Part shown: positions 21,367 through 30,591 of the stretch, in pieces | How the letters are laid out: each line of letters begins with the position of its first letter | Numbering within the stretch: position 1 is the stretch's first letter | IMG/VR virus record: IMGVR_UViG_3300030104_007459 | Location: 1-36,284 of that record | Direction: 5' to 3' (one strand) | DNA: 36,284 nucleotides | Source: a virus | Program-made: the position numbers and the translations under genes | Notes under the pieces: model-generated | The model's input: the letters and a program-made list of their open reading frames with translations, nothing else | Database searches by the model: none | What the model was told of the DNA's origin: nothing

Positions 21367-22310
21367 AGAAGGCAATTTTAAACAAGACCTATCTCTTTGA
21401 GTGGAATGCACCTACACCCATCAATGGGACTCCTGTCTTAACTCTTAATTCAACAGACTACTCTTTTACTCAAACGAGAGCAGCGGCCTCCGTCTCTGCG
21501 ATTGCAAACGATCGAAGAACTTTAACGATTGCCAATCAAGTGACAGGACTTCAAAGAGATCAGATTAAAGGATTCTTAATTACAAGCGGAGACACTTACT
21601 ACTCAGTGAATATTAATAGAGTAGTAGGAACCTCTGCGATATTAGCGGAGCCTCTTCCAAGAGACATCGATCTAAGTTCTTCTGCTTCCCTAGAGTTCGC
21701 TTTGTGGACTACTTCCATCGCCTCGACTGAAGGAGTTTTGACGAGTGCAAACACGTATCCATATTTGATTAACTACACAGGTGACATCGGAGCAAATACG
21801 CATTCTAAACAGGAGAAGGGATTATTTAAATCTACTCCTAGACCTTTCTCTACTGGATTGTCTCACGATGATCTTGTTCAAATATTTGCCCCTCTTGCTG
21901 ACATGGTCCCCCGTCGTCAATCTGATTTCTCAAATCAAATCAACGCAGCTCAAGACGAGATTATTCTTCAGATTCGAGATGTCGTTTTAACAGAGGATGC
22001 CACTGAAGACGAGGTATTCAATCCTGAGCAATTTAAACTTAGTCATGCTTATTGCACAGCGGCCCTCATCTATGAACAGAATCTTCAAATGGATGTCGCA
22101 GAGCAAATGAGGACTCGATGCTCTGAGTTGATGCAAGTCGCTCTTAGATCCCTTGCTTTAGATTTGGATGGGGATGGAGTGATTGATTCAGGAGAACTCG
22201 ATTTAAGAGAGAGCGGGGGAAAGACAACGGACTTTCGAGCCTCATGGAAAAACTACACTAGAACTTCAAACGACTCCTTCTTCACTGCGACAAGAGGGAT
22301 GAGGCATTAA
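21363..22310 (+). CDS. Neck or head-completion protein with an EF-hand-like loop
   Basis: 315 residues. By position it should be a head-tail connector component. The N-terminal half is beta-rich; the C-terminal half is helical with NQINAAQDEIILQIRDVVL and FKLSHAYCTAALIYEQNLQM, which resembles connector/adaptor (gp6-type) helices. Residues 267-278 read DLDGDGVIDSGE, a full canonical EF-hand loop (D267, D269, D271, D275 and E278 at loop positions 1, 3, 5, 9 and 12), so the protein probably binds calcium there. The exact connector family is not recognised. Confidence 0.6.
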   Translation: MKKAILNKTYLFEWNAPTPINGTPVLTLNSTDYSFTQTRAAASVSAIANDRRTLTIANQVTGLQRDQIKGFLITSGDTYYSVNINRVVGTSAILAEPLPRDIDLSSSASLEFALWTTSIASTEGVLTSANTYPYLINYTGDIGANTHSKQEKGLFKSTPRPFSTGLSHDDLVQIFAPLADMVPRRQSDFSNQINAAQDEIILQIRDVVLTEDATEDEVFNPEQFKLSHAYCTAALIYEQNLQMDVAEQMRTRCSELMQVALRSLALDLDGDGVIDSGELDLRESGGKTTDFRASWKNYTRTSNDSFFTATRGMRH

Positions 22311-22331
22311 ATAGGAAATCAGTTCCTATTT
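22309..22331 (+). other. Hairpin between neck genes
   Basis: AAATAGGAA-ATCAG-TTCCTATTT is a perfect 9-bp stem with a 5-base loop, just after the stop of the preceding gene and before the AAAAAGGAG site of the next. No U-run follows, so it is more likely an RNA processing or stability element than a strong terminator. Confidence 0.5.
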
Positions 22332-22347
22332 AGAAAAAGGAGATCTT

Positions 22348-22878
22348 ATGGGTAAAGTAAAATTAAAGTTTCCAAAAAAACTTTGGACTAAAAAAGACAC
22401 TATGAGACTCGCTATGAATACGCTTGCATCCATCAAGCTAAGGACCTCAAGAGGTCTTGATGCGAATGATATTTCTTTTGATAAGTATTCAGACAAGCCG
22501 ATCTATATCCCAATTGGAAAAGGAACGGGGGCAAGATTGAAGCCCAAAGGGGGACGGGTAAGCAGGACAGGAAACTCCATCTTTTATTCAGGAGGGTATC
22601 AAGAGTATAAGGAGGAGTCTCGAAAGAGAGGCGGGGGGGATGACTCTGCAGAAGTGGATTTAGTTTTAAGCGGGGCTTTGATGAATAACTTAGTCGTCTT
22701 AAGTGCAGAGCAAACACGTTTCACTATTGGATTGACTTCTCATGTAAAACACTATGGATACTTTGTGAATGATACTAGAGAATACATAGGACTATCAGAT
22801 CGAGACGTTGAAATCCTTTTTCAAAGTGTGAGAGAAGAGATTGCAAATAAGATCGATAAGGAGGGTAATAAGAAATGA
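22348..22878 (+). CDS. Tail-completion / virion morphogenesis protein (Mu gpG or HK97 gp10-like)
   Basis: 176 residues. A basic N-terminus (MGKVKLKFPKKLWTKK) and LSGALMNNLVVL, then VKHYGYFVNDTREYIGLSDRDVEIL near the C-terminus. The order 'S-G-x-L ... H-Y-x-x-F-V-N ... R-x-Y-I-G-L-S' is typical of phage neck/tail-completion proteins. AAAAAGGAG lies 6-7 bases before the ATG, and its stop overlaps the tail-terminator gene. Confidence 0.65.
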   Translation: MGKVKLKFPKKLWTKKDTMRLAMNTLASIKLRTSRGLDANDISFDKYSDKPIYIPIGKGTGARLKPKGGRVSRTGNSIFYSGGYQEYKEESRKRGGGDDSAEVDLVLSGALMNNLVVLSAEQTRFTIGLTSHVKHYGYFVNDTREYIGLSDRDVEILFQSVREEIANKIDKEGNKK

Positions 22879-23339
22879 GTCAAGGTATATTTAAAAGCTT
22901 AGAAAAACTTGAGGATATGATTCAATCCATCACTCCTAAAACGGACTCTCATCAAAGCTTTGTCGCTATCCAAACGGGGAACGGACGAACGCTCCCATTA
23001 GATCAAAGATCCAACTCAACACGCTATTTTGAAATAGAGACTTTGACTTATGCAGAGGACGACGGACTTGCTGGATTGAGTGGGAGAAAGAGGACCTCTC
23101 TTGAGTTGCGTGTACGTTATGACATTCCCAACGATTTAGGATTTCTGAAGAGGATAATCAATGAGGATGCATCTAAATTGATTGATACTTTGAAGGGACC
23201 TAACTATGATTTATCTACAACAGGGATCGTATCAGTGATCCCTGGAGTTCCATCAACGGAACCTCTCACAGACTTGAATGGAGAACTCTTTGGATTTGTC
23301 CTTCTTGTCCCTTTTGATTTGCTATACTTGGAGGAATAA
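22875..23339 (+). CDS. Tail terminator protein (probable)
   Basis: 154 residues. Size, position directly before the tail tube gene, and the order of an N-terminal helix, FEIETLTYAEDDG, RTSLELRVRYDIP and a final FGFVLLVPFDLLYLEE strand fit tail terminators of the lambda gpU type, which cap the tail tube and join it to the head. GGAGGG stands before the ATG. It shares a single base with the next gene. Confidence 0.6.
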   Translation: MSQGIFKSLEKLEDMIQSITPKTDSHQSFVAIQTGNGRTLPLDQRSNSTRYFEIETLTYAEDDGLAGLSGRKRTSLELRVRYDIPNDLGFLKRIINEDASKLIDTLKGPNYDLSTTGIVSVIPGVPSTEPLTDLNGELFGFVLLVPFDLLYLEE

Positions 23340-24628
23340 TGAGTGTTACACATCGATCTCTTTCTGTCGTCCCTGAGTCTTCATTTGGATCTCTTGACTC
23401 TACAACGGGTCTACCTTCCACATCAGGACTATCTTTTGTCTCTATTCCCTGCGAACGAGATCCAATTGTTATCTATGGAGAGCCCATTGCAAGCGAAAGA
23501 AGCGACGCTCGTGACGGATCATATGGACTTCCTCCCGAACCCGATACAGTTTTTTCTAGTGGTTCTCGTGTGCGTCGTCGTACTGGACAAGTTAATCTCA
23601 GATTAGACTTGACTACAATTGGAACTTCAGCGAGTCATTATGATAATAACTATTTAGGATATTTACTTGGAGCGGGCTTTCAAACTGTAAAACATGCTTT
23701 TACAGATGACACGGCCTCCGCTGTTACAAGTACTAATCTTTTTACACCAACTACAGTCGAAGCTAATTATACTGTAGGAGGACTAATTGGAGTTGAAGTT
23801 GCAGGGCGCTCTGAATACTCTGCAGTAACTGACAATGATGAGGGTAATGATGTTGCTATTTCTCCTGCCTTCTCTGCGTTAACTACGTCAGACACTATTC
23901 GAGCCCTTCAAACGTGGTATCCAGGAAGTAGAGCCCAAACAGGAAACAAAGTGGCCTCCGTCGCTTTTCAAGTTCAAGGAGTTGACTTTCTTACTAATTG
24001 CTTTGGATGTGTCTTGGAGTCAATCTCGATCTCTCTAGACAATGGTCGAGTGATGGCTGATCTTACTTATCAGTCTGCATGTATTCAAGATGATCATGGG
24101 AGCGCTGTTTCTCCTGTTGAGCCTTCCTATAATGCAGGCTCTCCCCCCTTCTTCAGAGGATCTTATGTTGTAGTCTCTACGACTTCACCAACTAGTTTAA
24201 CGAATGCAACTGCAGGAGACAAGCTAGCAAGAACTGCTCTCGATTGTGAAGACTTTACCTTGACAGTGACTAACACTCTCACCCCTCTCGGATATTCTAA
24301 CTCAATCCTTGCGATGTCTGATATGGAGATTAGTGACGTTGACGTTGAATTGACATTGACCCTCTCAACTCCATCAACTACTTTAAACAATGATTATTTT
24401 AATCGAACTATAAGACAAGTTCTAGTTGGGACGGGTCCAATTGCGGATGGTAAAGGATGTGCTTTCATGCTTCCCGCTGCTTATCTCATCAATGATCCTT
24501 CTCAATATGATGTAAGCGGTAACGACATCGTTCGCCAAACTTTAACATATAAACAAGGACGATTTGGAGGCGATGTTGTCGAGACAGGCGCTGCAAACTC
24601 TCCTTTAAGAATTGGACTAGGAGTCTAA
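23339..24628 (+). CDS. Major tail (tube) protein
   Basis: 429 residues, probably all-beta, with many Ser/Thr/Asp. GGAGGAATA precedes the ATG. It lies between the terminator and the frameshifted chaperone genes, which is the fixed position of the tail tube gene in long non-contractile tails. Strings such as NYLGYLLGAGFQTVKH and CVLESISISLDNGRVMADLTYQS resemble phage tube proteins. It is longer than the 150-250 residues usual for simple tubes, so an extra surface domain is likely. Confidence 0.65.
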   Translation: MSVTHRSLSVVPESSFGSLDSTTGLPSTSGLSFVSIPCERDPIVIYGEPIASERSDARDGSYGLPPEPDTVFSSGSRVRRRTGQVNLRLDLTTIGTSASHYDNNYLGYLLGAGFQTVKHAFTDDTASAVTSTNLFTPTTVEANYTVGGLIGVEVAGRSEYSAVTDNDEGNDVAISPAFSALTTSDTIRALQTWYPGSRAQTGNKVASVAFQVQGVDFLTNCFGCVLESISISLDNGRVMADLTYQSACIQDDHGSAVSPVEPSYNAGSPPFFRGSYVVVSTTSPTSLTNATAGDKLARTALDCEDFTLTVTNTLTPLGYSNSILAMSDMEISDVDVELTLTLSTPSTTLNNDYFNRTIRQVLVGTGPIADGKGCAFMLPAAYLINDPSQYDVSGNDIVRQTLTYKQGRFGGDVVETGAANSPLRIGLGV

Positions 24629-24631
24629 ATC

Positions 24632-25138
24632 ATGGCTATATCTTTCTTGACAAGTACAGACATTGAAATAGATGTCTTTCTCACCTTCGATCCATCAATT
24701 GAAATCACAGAGGATCAAAGATCTTCCTATCTTTCAACAGGCGAACTTGAAGGAGAAGTCAAGGAGGATGCAACTAGATTCACTATTAAAGCTCTTTCCC
24801 CATCCGATCGAGAAGAGGCAGAGGTCAAGGCGGGCTCTTATTCTCGAAGTGAATTAGGGCGGATGCTTTGGATTGAATCTCCAAGCGATGATAAAGAGAA
24901 AGCACGATGGCATCACAATTTGGAAGAGGACGAGAGACAGGCTTTTGCTTCTTATCAAGCTTATCTCAATCGAGTCTACATTGAAATGATTAGAGCCTCC
25001 CTGGTGAAAGTGGATGGGGAGGAAGCCTCTCTTGATACTATCCAATCAATACGCCCTGAGTCTCATCGAGTGCAAGCCATCACAGAGTTAGTCCTCCACA
25101 TTCAAAGATTAAGCTTGATAGGTGATGAGGGAAAATAG
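24632..25138 (+). CDS. Tail assembly chaperone, short form (gpG analogue)
   Basis: 168 residues, ending GDEGK-stop. The position between tail tube and tape measure, acidic/helical composition, and the slippery site immediately before the stop identify it as the G-type chaperone that binds the tape measure protein during tail assembly. The last sense codons GGA AAA form the slippery heptamer with the preceding G. The bulk of ribosomes should stop at the TAG (25136-25138). Confidence 0.8.
   Translation: MAISFLTSTDIEIDVFLTFDPSIEITEDQRSSYLSTGELEGEVKEDATRFTIKALSPSDREEAEVKAGSYSRSELGRMLWIESPSDDKEKARWHHNLEEDERQAFASYQAYLNRVYIEMIRASLVKVDGEEASLDTIQSIRPESHRVQAITELVLHIQRLSLIGDEGK
25129..25135 (+). other. 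Programmed -1 frameshift site (G GGA AAA)
   Basis: The heptamer GGGAAAA is read as G GGA AAA in the upstream frame, directly before TAG at 25136. It is a canonical X XXY YYZ sequence, close to the lambda G-T site (GGGAAAG). The -1 frame is open exactly from here to 25572. Confidence 0.85.
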
Positions 25139-25572
25139 CACTTGCCTCCTCTGTATGGATTCCATTTAGTGGGGGCCGATCCTGGTCTTGTGATCAATGC
25201 AAATCAAAAAAAGGATTGCGTCGATTGAGGGGGAATTGTGGAGGACGTTTTAAACAAGGCCTTCCTTTATCAGACATAGACGATCAAGGACGCTTTATCC
25301 CTGGATATAGAATTGCTCCTAATTGTGGAGAGTTCTTTTCTGATCTCAAAGTCAGATCTTGCCCCGTGGCAAATATGAATAAACTTGCACCCATCATCAC
25401 AGCTTATCATAGACATCGAAAGGGCCTCTTGACATTAACACAATCTTTTAAAAGTCCATCGTGTGCAATTGTCGAGGCTTATGATATATTAGAAAACAAC
25501 ACTGAGGAAATGATCCGACGCTCTCAAGAGCAACAAATGAAGGAGTTTAACAATGGCTCAAACACAAGTTGA
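25129..25572 (+). CDS. Tail assembly chaperone, frameshift extension (T part of G-T)
   Basis: After a -1 slip, translation continues for 145 residues (KIALASSVWIPFSGG...) to TGA at 25570-25572, giving a 313-residue G-T fusion. There is no ATG or ribosome binding site at the head of this frame; the first possible start, TTG at 25216, lies well inside it. The extension has five cysteines (C-D-Q-C, then GNCGG, PNCGE and SCPV), so it may bind a metal. Its C-terminus (AIVEAYDILENNTEEMIRRS) is helical. It overlaps the tape measure start by 20 bases. In lambda, G-T recruits the tail tube protein onto the tape measure. Confidence 0.8.
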   Translation, partial: GKIALASSVWIPFSGGRSWSCDQCKSKKGLRRLRGNCGGRFKQGLPLSDIDDQGRFIPGYRIAPNCGEFFSDLKVRSCPVANMNKLAPIITAYHRHRKGLLTLTQSFKSPSCAIVEAYDILENNTEEMIRRSQEQQMKEFNNGSNTS

Positions 25573-27694
25573 AATCGAAGTCGAGTTGAGCGGGGCGGGT
25601 AAAGTAGACAAGGGCATTCAAAAGATCGAGGGAGGACTCGAAGGTATAGGAGAGACGGGCTCTCGATTAGCTCAGGCGATGGGGTCAACTAATGAGAAAC
25701 TAGGGGAGGGTTTAGAGAATGTTAGTGGGACAGTGGGAGAGGTAAGAGAGGCTTTTTCAAGTCTTGGATCTTCTATCACAAACTTAGGACAAACTGGAGC
25801 AAAAGGCTTTATGTCTTTATTGGGTCCTCTCGGAATGTTAGTCGGGGCGGGAATCGCTGTCTATGAAACTTTTAGACAAATATCTGGAGCGGCTCAAGAG
25901 GCTCAAGAGGCAGAAGAGGCAATGAATGCTGCGTCTTCAGATCTTCAGTCAAAGTTAGAGTCTCTGGCAGAAAAGGGAATTATCCCGACCACAAAAGAAC
26001 TTGAAAAGTTTTCTCTTGCTGTGATTGAGTCCCAACTTGCAAAAGAAACTTTTGAAAAAGCATTGACTAAATATAGAAAGTCTTTTGAAAAAATTACTCT
26101 TGCAAAAAAACAAGCGGCGGATGCGACCCGTGACGAAGCAAAAGCGGAAGAGATTGGAGGGGCTGTATATGTTGAAAACGTGCTTAAAAGACAAGCAGCA
26201 GACAGAAACTTAATTAAAGCCCGTCGAGAATCAACAAAGGTTCTCAAAAACTTTCAAGCAGTGCAGAGAGAAACATTAAAAGAAATCATGGCCGCGGGGG
26301 AGCAAGAGCAGGGATTTGAAAAAAGATCGACAGACTCTTTAAAAGCGGAGGCTAAAAAATTAGCAAATCTTCAAAAAGAACTCGCTTTATTAAAAGCAAG
26401 GAAAGAAGCTAAAGGAGATGAGCTTTATATTTTACAAGAAGAACACACTCAAAAAGTAAGATTGTTAAATTTAGAAGAACAGATTGAGGATGCTAGTCAT
26501 GAGCAAATTGAACTAATTTTAGCTCGTCTTAAGATTGAAGGGCGCGTCAAAGCTGAGCAGGTGGAACTTTTACGATTTCAACAAAAACAAATTGAAGTAG
26601 TAAAAAAAGAAGGTGAGGAGCAAAAAAAATTAACTGAAACAAGGCGCAAAGATTTTGAGGCAAGGCGCAAACAACAGGAACAAGAATTCAAAAAAGATTT
26701 AGTCTTAACCAGTCAAATCAATCAAGCTAAAATTAAACTTCAGTTTGATGGAGATCAACAGATTTTAAAGCTCGAAGAGGAGAGACATCGAGCAACTCTT
26801 GAACTTACAGAAGCAGGATCCAAAGAGAGAGAGCTTGAAGAGTTAAGGCATCAATTTGCTATACAATCGATCAAACAAAATCGACTCAAGGAAGATAGAA
26901 GAAAAGAAGACGAGCGTCTTCAAATACTTCAAGAGTCAAATGAGAGAGAGCTTAATTTACGTTATGATTTAGCGAGGCGACTCTTTGAGATCGAACAAGA
27001 GTCTTCAGGATTTGGGACAGATATGGAGTCTCTCACTTTTGAGAGTGAACAGAGATTGAAGATTCTTGAACTTGAGTTTCAAAGAGAGATCAATCTTGCA
27101 AAGATGAAGGGTCAAGAAATCACAGAGATTCAAAAAAGGTTTGCAGTTGAAAGATTAGCAATTACGAAAGAATCAACACGAGATCAAGCTGAATTACTCT
27201 CGGAATACTTTGCGGAATATTCGGAGGGATTCGCACAAGCGGGCTTTAATGCTCTTTTCTTTGGAGAGTCCTTCCAAGAAGCGACTGCTCAAGTCTTAAA
27301 GTCTCTTGCTCAACAGGCTGTTAGTCAATCAGTAATGAAAGCGGCTGAAGGCTTCGGACTTCTTGCGATGGGTTTACCTGGATCCGCGATGGCTTTTAAG
27401 TCTTCTGCTCTCTTTGCAAGTGCAGCAGCGATTGCAGGAGTTGCCTCGAATACATTAGGAGGAGGAGGAGGAGGGGGAGCGGCTCAATCAGGAACTTCCC
27501 CAACGGGTCAACCCTCGACAGCTCCAACTCCTGAGAGAGAAGAGAGGACGACTGACTCGATGGTGTTTAATATTAACTTTGGGGGGGCGGTCGTATATGA
27601 TACGAAGAAAGCAGCAGAACAGGCTTTTGCAGATCGTCTAGTCTCAATCATTAACACCCCTCGAAGGGGAGCCGTACAATTTAATAGGAGATAG
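25553..27694 (+). CDS. Tail tape measure protein
   Basis: 713 residues with the features of a tape measure: N-terminal QVEIEVELSGAGKVDKGIQKIEGGLEGIG, a hydrophobic segment at about 85-108 (GFMSLLGPLGMLVGAGIAVY), and then a very long Glu/Lys/Gln-rich coiled coil (about 110-560). A second hydrophobic, Ala-rich segment lies at about 570-640, followed by a Gly-run hinge and Pro/Thr-rich end. At about 0.15 nm per residue it predicts a tail of roughly 100-110 nm. AAGGAG lies 7 bases before the ATG. Confidence 0.85.
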   Translation: MAQTQVEIEVELSGAGKVDKGIQKIEGGLEGIGETGSRLAQAMGSTNEKLGEGLENVSGTVGEVREAFSSLGSSITNLGQTGAKGFMSLLGPLGMLVGAGIAVYETFRQISGAAQEAQEAEEAMNAASSDLQSKLESLAEKGIIPTTKELEKFSLAVIESQLAKETFEKALTKYRKSFEKITLAKKQAADATRDEAKAEEIGGAVYVENVLKRQAADRNLIKARRESTKVLKNFQAVQRETLKEIMAAGEQEQGFEKRSTDSLKAEAKKLANLQKELALLKARKEAKGDELYILQEEHTQKVRLLNLEEQIEDASHEQIELILARLKIEGRVKAEQVELLRFQQKQIEVVKKEGEEQKKLTETRRKDFEARRKQQEQEFKKDLVLTSQINQAKIKLQFDGDQQILKLEEERHRATLELTEAGSKERELEELRHQFAIQSIKQNRLKEDRRKEDERLQILQESNERELNLRYDLARRLFEIEQESSGFGTDMESLTFESEQRLKILELEFQREINLAKMKGQEITEIQKRFAVERLAITKESTRDQAELLSEYFAEYSEGFAQAGFNALFFGESFQEATAQVLKSLAQQAVSQSVMKAAEGFGLLAMGLPGSAMAFKSSALFASAAAIAGVASNTLGGGGGGGAAQSGTSPTGQPSTAPTPEREERTTDSMVFNINFGGAVVYDTKKAAEQAFADRLVSIINTPRRGAVQFNRR

Positions 27695-27695
27695 T

Positions 27696-28892
27696 ATGCC
27701 TTTAAATAATCCGTCACCTAACTTTGCCCTCCTCTCCTCCTTTAATGCTAGAACATGGAGCGGGGTCAATGTCTTCGATCGAGGCTCAAACAATGTCTCT
27801 CTTCCTACATTCGCAATTGGAGAGGGGATCTATGAAGATGCGATCTCTTTTTTAAATGGGAGAGGGTCAGAGTCAGGGATAGCGATTCCTGATCTCTTGC
27901 AATCTACTTCTAATTTTGGGGCGAATTGGTCAGTCTCGATCAACTCCTCTGATAAAGTTTTGATTTCATGTGATGACTCCTTCAAAGTCAGATCACAATC
28001 AGGAACTGATATTCTAGGAGTCGGATCCTCATCTTTTGGAGTTGCTTCAACCTCCTTTACATGTCCCAACAATTGGACAAGAGGAAACAGTTTAAGCGAT
28101 TCACAATATGAGTTTCAAAATGCAGCGGGCTCAAGTACTTTCTCATTGACTTTGCAAGGCTCTCTCAATGCTCAAGATTTAATTGTTGCGATTCGAGAGC
28201 GAGGGACTACAAGTGATCTTGATGATTTAAACTCAACAAACTGTCTAGAAAAATTAGATATCAACGCAAATACATTGAGTCAATATATCAAATGGTACAT
28301 CACAAGTGAGGGCTTTGTAGAGTGTATGTATTATTCTGCTATAAGTGATATCGCTTGGGTATCCACTACTTTTCGAGATCGTCTAGGATTCACAGGGAGT
28401 GAGACTCCAAGCGGCTCCTCGATCAAGACTCTTACTGCGACTCATCCTTTACCTGGATCTCTTTTCCCCTCTCGTCCATATCAAAGACATCATCTACAAA
28501 CGGACACTCTCACACAAGCCCGTCGAAAGATCGGAGGGGGATATACATCAAACTTTATAGGATCTTATATTCAATCAATCCTCGACTTTGATCTTGACGC
28601 TCTTCTTGATGAGAAAGACTTGTACAGACACTTTACTAATAACTTTGTCGAGTATATCCCAAGCGGAGAACGAATAAACTTTTATCAAGGATGGGGAGAC
28701 AGTCGACGGGCTTTGATTACATCAGGAGTAAATGCCACTCAATCCGCTTATGATCTTCTTTATACTTCTGAAGACAACGGAGATCAAGGACGTATTAGAG
28801 CGTCCGTTGTAAATAATGGAATGATCTCTCTCGCTTATCCTAATCGACTGAGAAGACGGGTTCCTGTATCGATGACTTTGGAGCATTTATAA
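27696..28892 (+). CDS. Tail protein behind the tape measure (possible distal tail protein)
   Basis: 398 residues, mainly beta. GGAG sits 5 bases before the ATG. The first gene after the tape measure usually encodes the distal tail (Dit) or adjacent tip protein, and the size would fit a Dit with an extra domain. Visible segments include SYAIKWYI-like strands (SQYIKWYITSEGFVECMYYS) and LPSRPYQRHHL-type text (LPGSLFPSRPYQRHHLQTD). I do not recognise the family. Confidence 0.5.
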   Translation: MPLNNPSPNFALLSSFNARTWSGVNVFDRGSNNVSLPTFAIGEGIYEDAISFLNGRGSESGIAIPDLLQSTSNFGANWSVSINSSDKVLISCDDSFKVRSQSGTDILGVGSSSFGVASTSFTCPNNWTRGNSLSDSQYEFQNAAGSSTFSLTLQGSLNAQDLIVAIRERGTTSDLDDLNSTNCLEKLDINANTLSQYIKWYITSEGFVECMYYSAISDIAWVSTTFRDRLGFTGSETPSGSSIKTLTATHPLPGSLFPSRPYQRHHLQTDTLTQARRKIGGGYTSNFIGSYIQSILDFDLDALLDEKDLYRHFTNNFVEYIPSGERINFYQGWGDSRRALITSGVNATQSAYDLLYTSEDNGDQGRIRASVVNNGMISLAYPNRLRRRVPVSMTLEHL

Positions 28893-28893
28893 A

Positions 28894-29955
28894 ATGGGCA
28901 ATACATACACAACACCTCCAACTCTTCCGGATACAGGCGATTTAATCGCAGGAAAAACAATCAAGACTCAAACAATTGAGAGAATGGGAGATCTATCAAA
29001 CTATCTCCACGCAAACGGGGGGACTTCTACTTGCTTGTCTCAGGCTTTCGATCGTAATACCTGCGTCACCAATTCTACTTCATTCGTTGAATTATGTAGA
29101 TGGAGAATCCCCATCCCCTCCAACAATCACACGACTATAGACTTTCATGTTAACGCTCAAGTGACTACAACAGGAACGGGCAAAATAGAGTTTAGTTTAA
29201 CGGATGGAAACTCAGTCTCTCAAGGCTCCTCAACAATCACACTGACCTCAACCTCAATGGCTCTTGCTACTGTATCTCATACGTTCTCTTCTGCGACGAC
29301 TTCGAGCTATGTTGATATTTTAATGAAAGGAAAAGTGGACTCTGCTGCTTATGATTTAGACATTCAAATCGTTGCAGCTCGATTCCTTCCCTTATCCTCT
29401 CCTTTGTCAGCAGGTGCAGCGGCTCAAGGAACAGACACGGTCACTCCTTTTGGAGTTGGGCGGCTTGCAGCAAATTATCCATTGACTTCGAGAGCAGGGG
29501 TCCAATGGAGAAAAAACATAGAAACAATGAGGAAACGAAAAAGGCCCCTTCTCTCTTGGAGTGGAATCATGAATCCATCTTCAGCTTTTACAGGAAGGGG
29601 GAAGGGTCCAAAGTCTCTTGGAGTTGGAGATGTGGAGACTATGCAAATCCAAGGCCCTCTCTTTGTAGGAGGGGGGGATTTAACTTTGTGGGTATATGTT
29701 GAAAGTATAAGCGGATCAAAGAACTTTGCTTTTATGGGGAGGATCTTTACAGTCTCCTCGAACGGATGGAATGAATATACTTTCTCTCCTGATCTCTCGA
29801 ATGTCTCAGAGCAATCTTCCTCTTTTGGAATATCTCTTTATAAAATCTATCCTTCATCTTATAATCAAAGTGATACTCTTCTAGATAACTTAGATCGAAC
29901 AGCAGCGATTTCGAGTCTTCCTCGAATTACAGCTCTTTCACTTTGGAGTAATTAA
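28894..29955 (+). CDS. Tail-tip protein, unknown, beta-rich
   Basis: 353 residues, Ser/Thr-rich. Two parts can be seen: residues about 35-165 with beta strands (TSFVELCRWRIPIPSNN, TIDFHVNAQV), and after a Gly/Ala-rich linker residues about 190-353 with WSGIMNPSSAFTGRGKG and DLTLWVYVESISG. The last part has a strand pattern like carbohydrate-binding modules, but this is only an impression. Position in the tail-tip cluster suggests a structural or receptor-related role. Confidence 0.5.
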   Translation: MGNTYTTPPTLPDTGDLIAGKTIKTQTIERMGDLSNYLHANGGTSTCLSQAFDRNTCVTNSTSFVELCRWRIPIPSNNHTTIDFHVNAQVTTTGTGKIEFSLTDGNSVSQGSSTITLTSTSMALATVSHTFSSATTSSYVDILMKGKVDSAAYDLDIQIVAARFLPLSSPLSAGAAAQGTDTVTPFGVGRLAANYPLTSRAGVQWRKNIETMRKRKRPLLSWSGIMNPSSAFTGRGKGPKSLGVGDVETMQIQGPLFVGGGDLTLWVYVESISGSKNFAFMGRIFTVSSNGWNEYTFSPDLSNVSEQSSSFGISLYKIYPSSYNQSDTLLDNLDRTAAISSLPRITALSLWSN

Positions 29956-30591
29956 ATGTTGATCCCTACATCATTTCAACCTCTCACGAGTGAAGAATCT
30001 GTGTACATGGGAGTCACTGTTATGGGTGGAGTCGTCTCTCAATTTGCTCAAGCACTAGCACAAATGAGTCATTGTAAGTTTTTAGGCTTTGCAAATTATA
30101 CAATCGCCAAACCTACACAAAGTCCTCTCTTTTCAAATGTATATCTTTTTACGAATTGGAGCGGGCTCCCTAAAGGACTCAATAAACTTAGTAAGTATTA
30201 CTCGTTTCTATATGGATCTACTCCCTTATCTGAATGGATCGGAGTCATATTCCAATACGTAGCGACAAAAGAAAGCTCAACAAACTCTCCTATCATTACT
30301 CTTAGAGTAAAGGACTTAAGTGGGACGCTACTTTCAAAGCCTGTTCGATTTACGTATTCTTCCCATTTAAATATGTCAATCGATGGGAATATTGATAGAC
30401 CCTACACTGCGACAACAGGAGCGACTTTCTACGATCCCCCAAGTGGGACAAGTGGCTTTGATACCCCTCGCCCTTTATACGTTCCCTCCTCTGATCGAGG
30501 GGATATGCTTCTCCTGGAGGTTGAAGTTGAAGACTGTGACTTAGTCTCAGTTTCCTTTTTTGATTTGTATCAACCTGAGGTCACTCCATGA
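29956..30591 (+). CDS. Tail-tip protein, unknown
   Basis: 211 residues. GGAG is placed 7 bases before the ATG; the stop overlaps the next ATG (ATGA at 30588). Beta-rich, with a repeated aromatic pattern and the C-terminus DMLLLEVEVEDCDLVSVSFFDLYQPEVTP. It shows no motif that identifies it. It is translationally coupled to the large hub protein after it, so it probably joins the same tip complex. Confidence 0.5.
   Translation: MLIPTSFQPLTSEESVYMGVTVMGGVVSQFAQALAQMSHCKFLGFANYTIAKPTQSPLFSNVYLFTNWSGLPKGLNKLSKYYSFLYGSTPLSEWIGVIFQYVATKESSTNSPIITLRVKDLSGTLLSKPVRFTYSSHLNMSIDGNIDRPYTATTGATFYDPPSGTSGFDTPRPLYVPSSDRGDMLLLEVEVEDCDLVSVSFFDLYQPEVTP

Noticed and set aside
25216-25572. Independent gene starting at TTG 25216
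   Set aside because: The same frame is open from 25129 with no ribosome binding site before the TTG, and a canonical slippery heptamer lies at the frame overlap; it is the frameshift extension of the tail chaperone.
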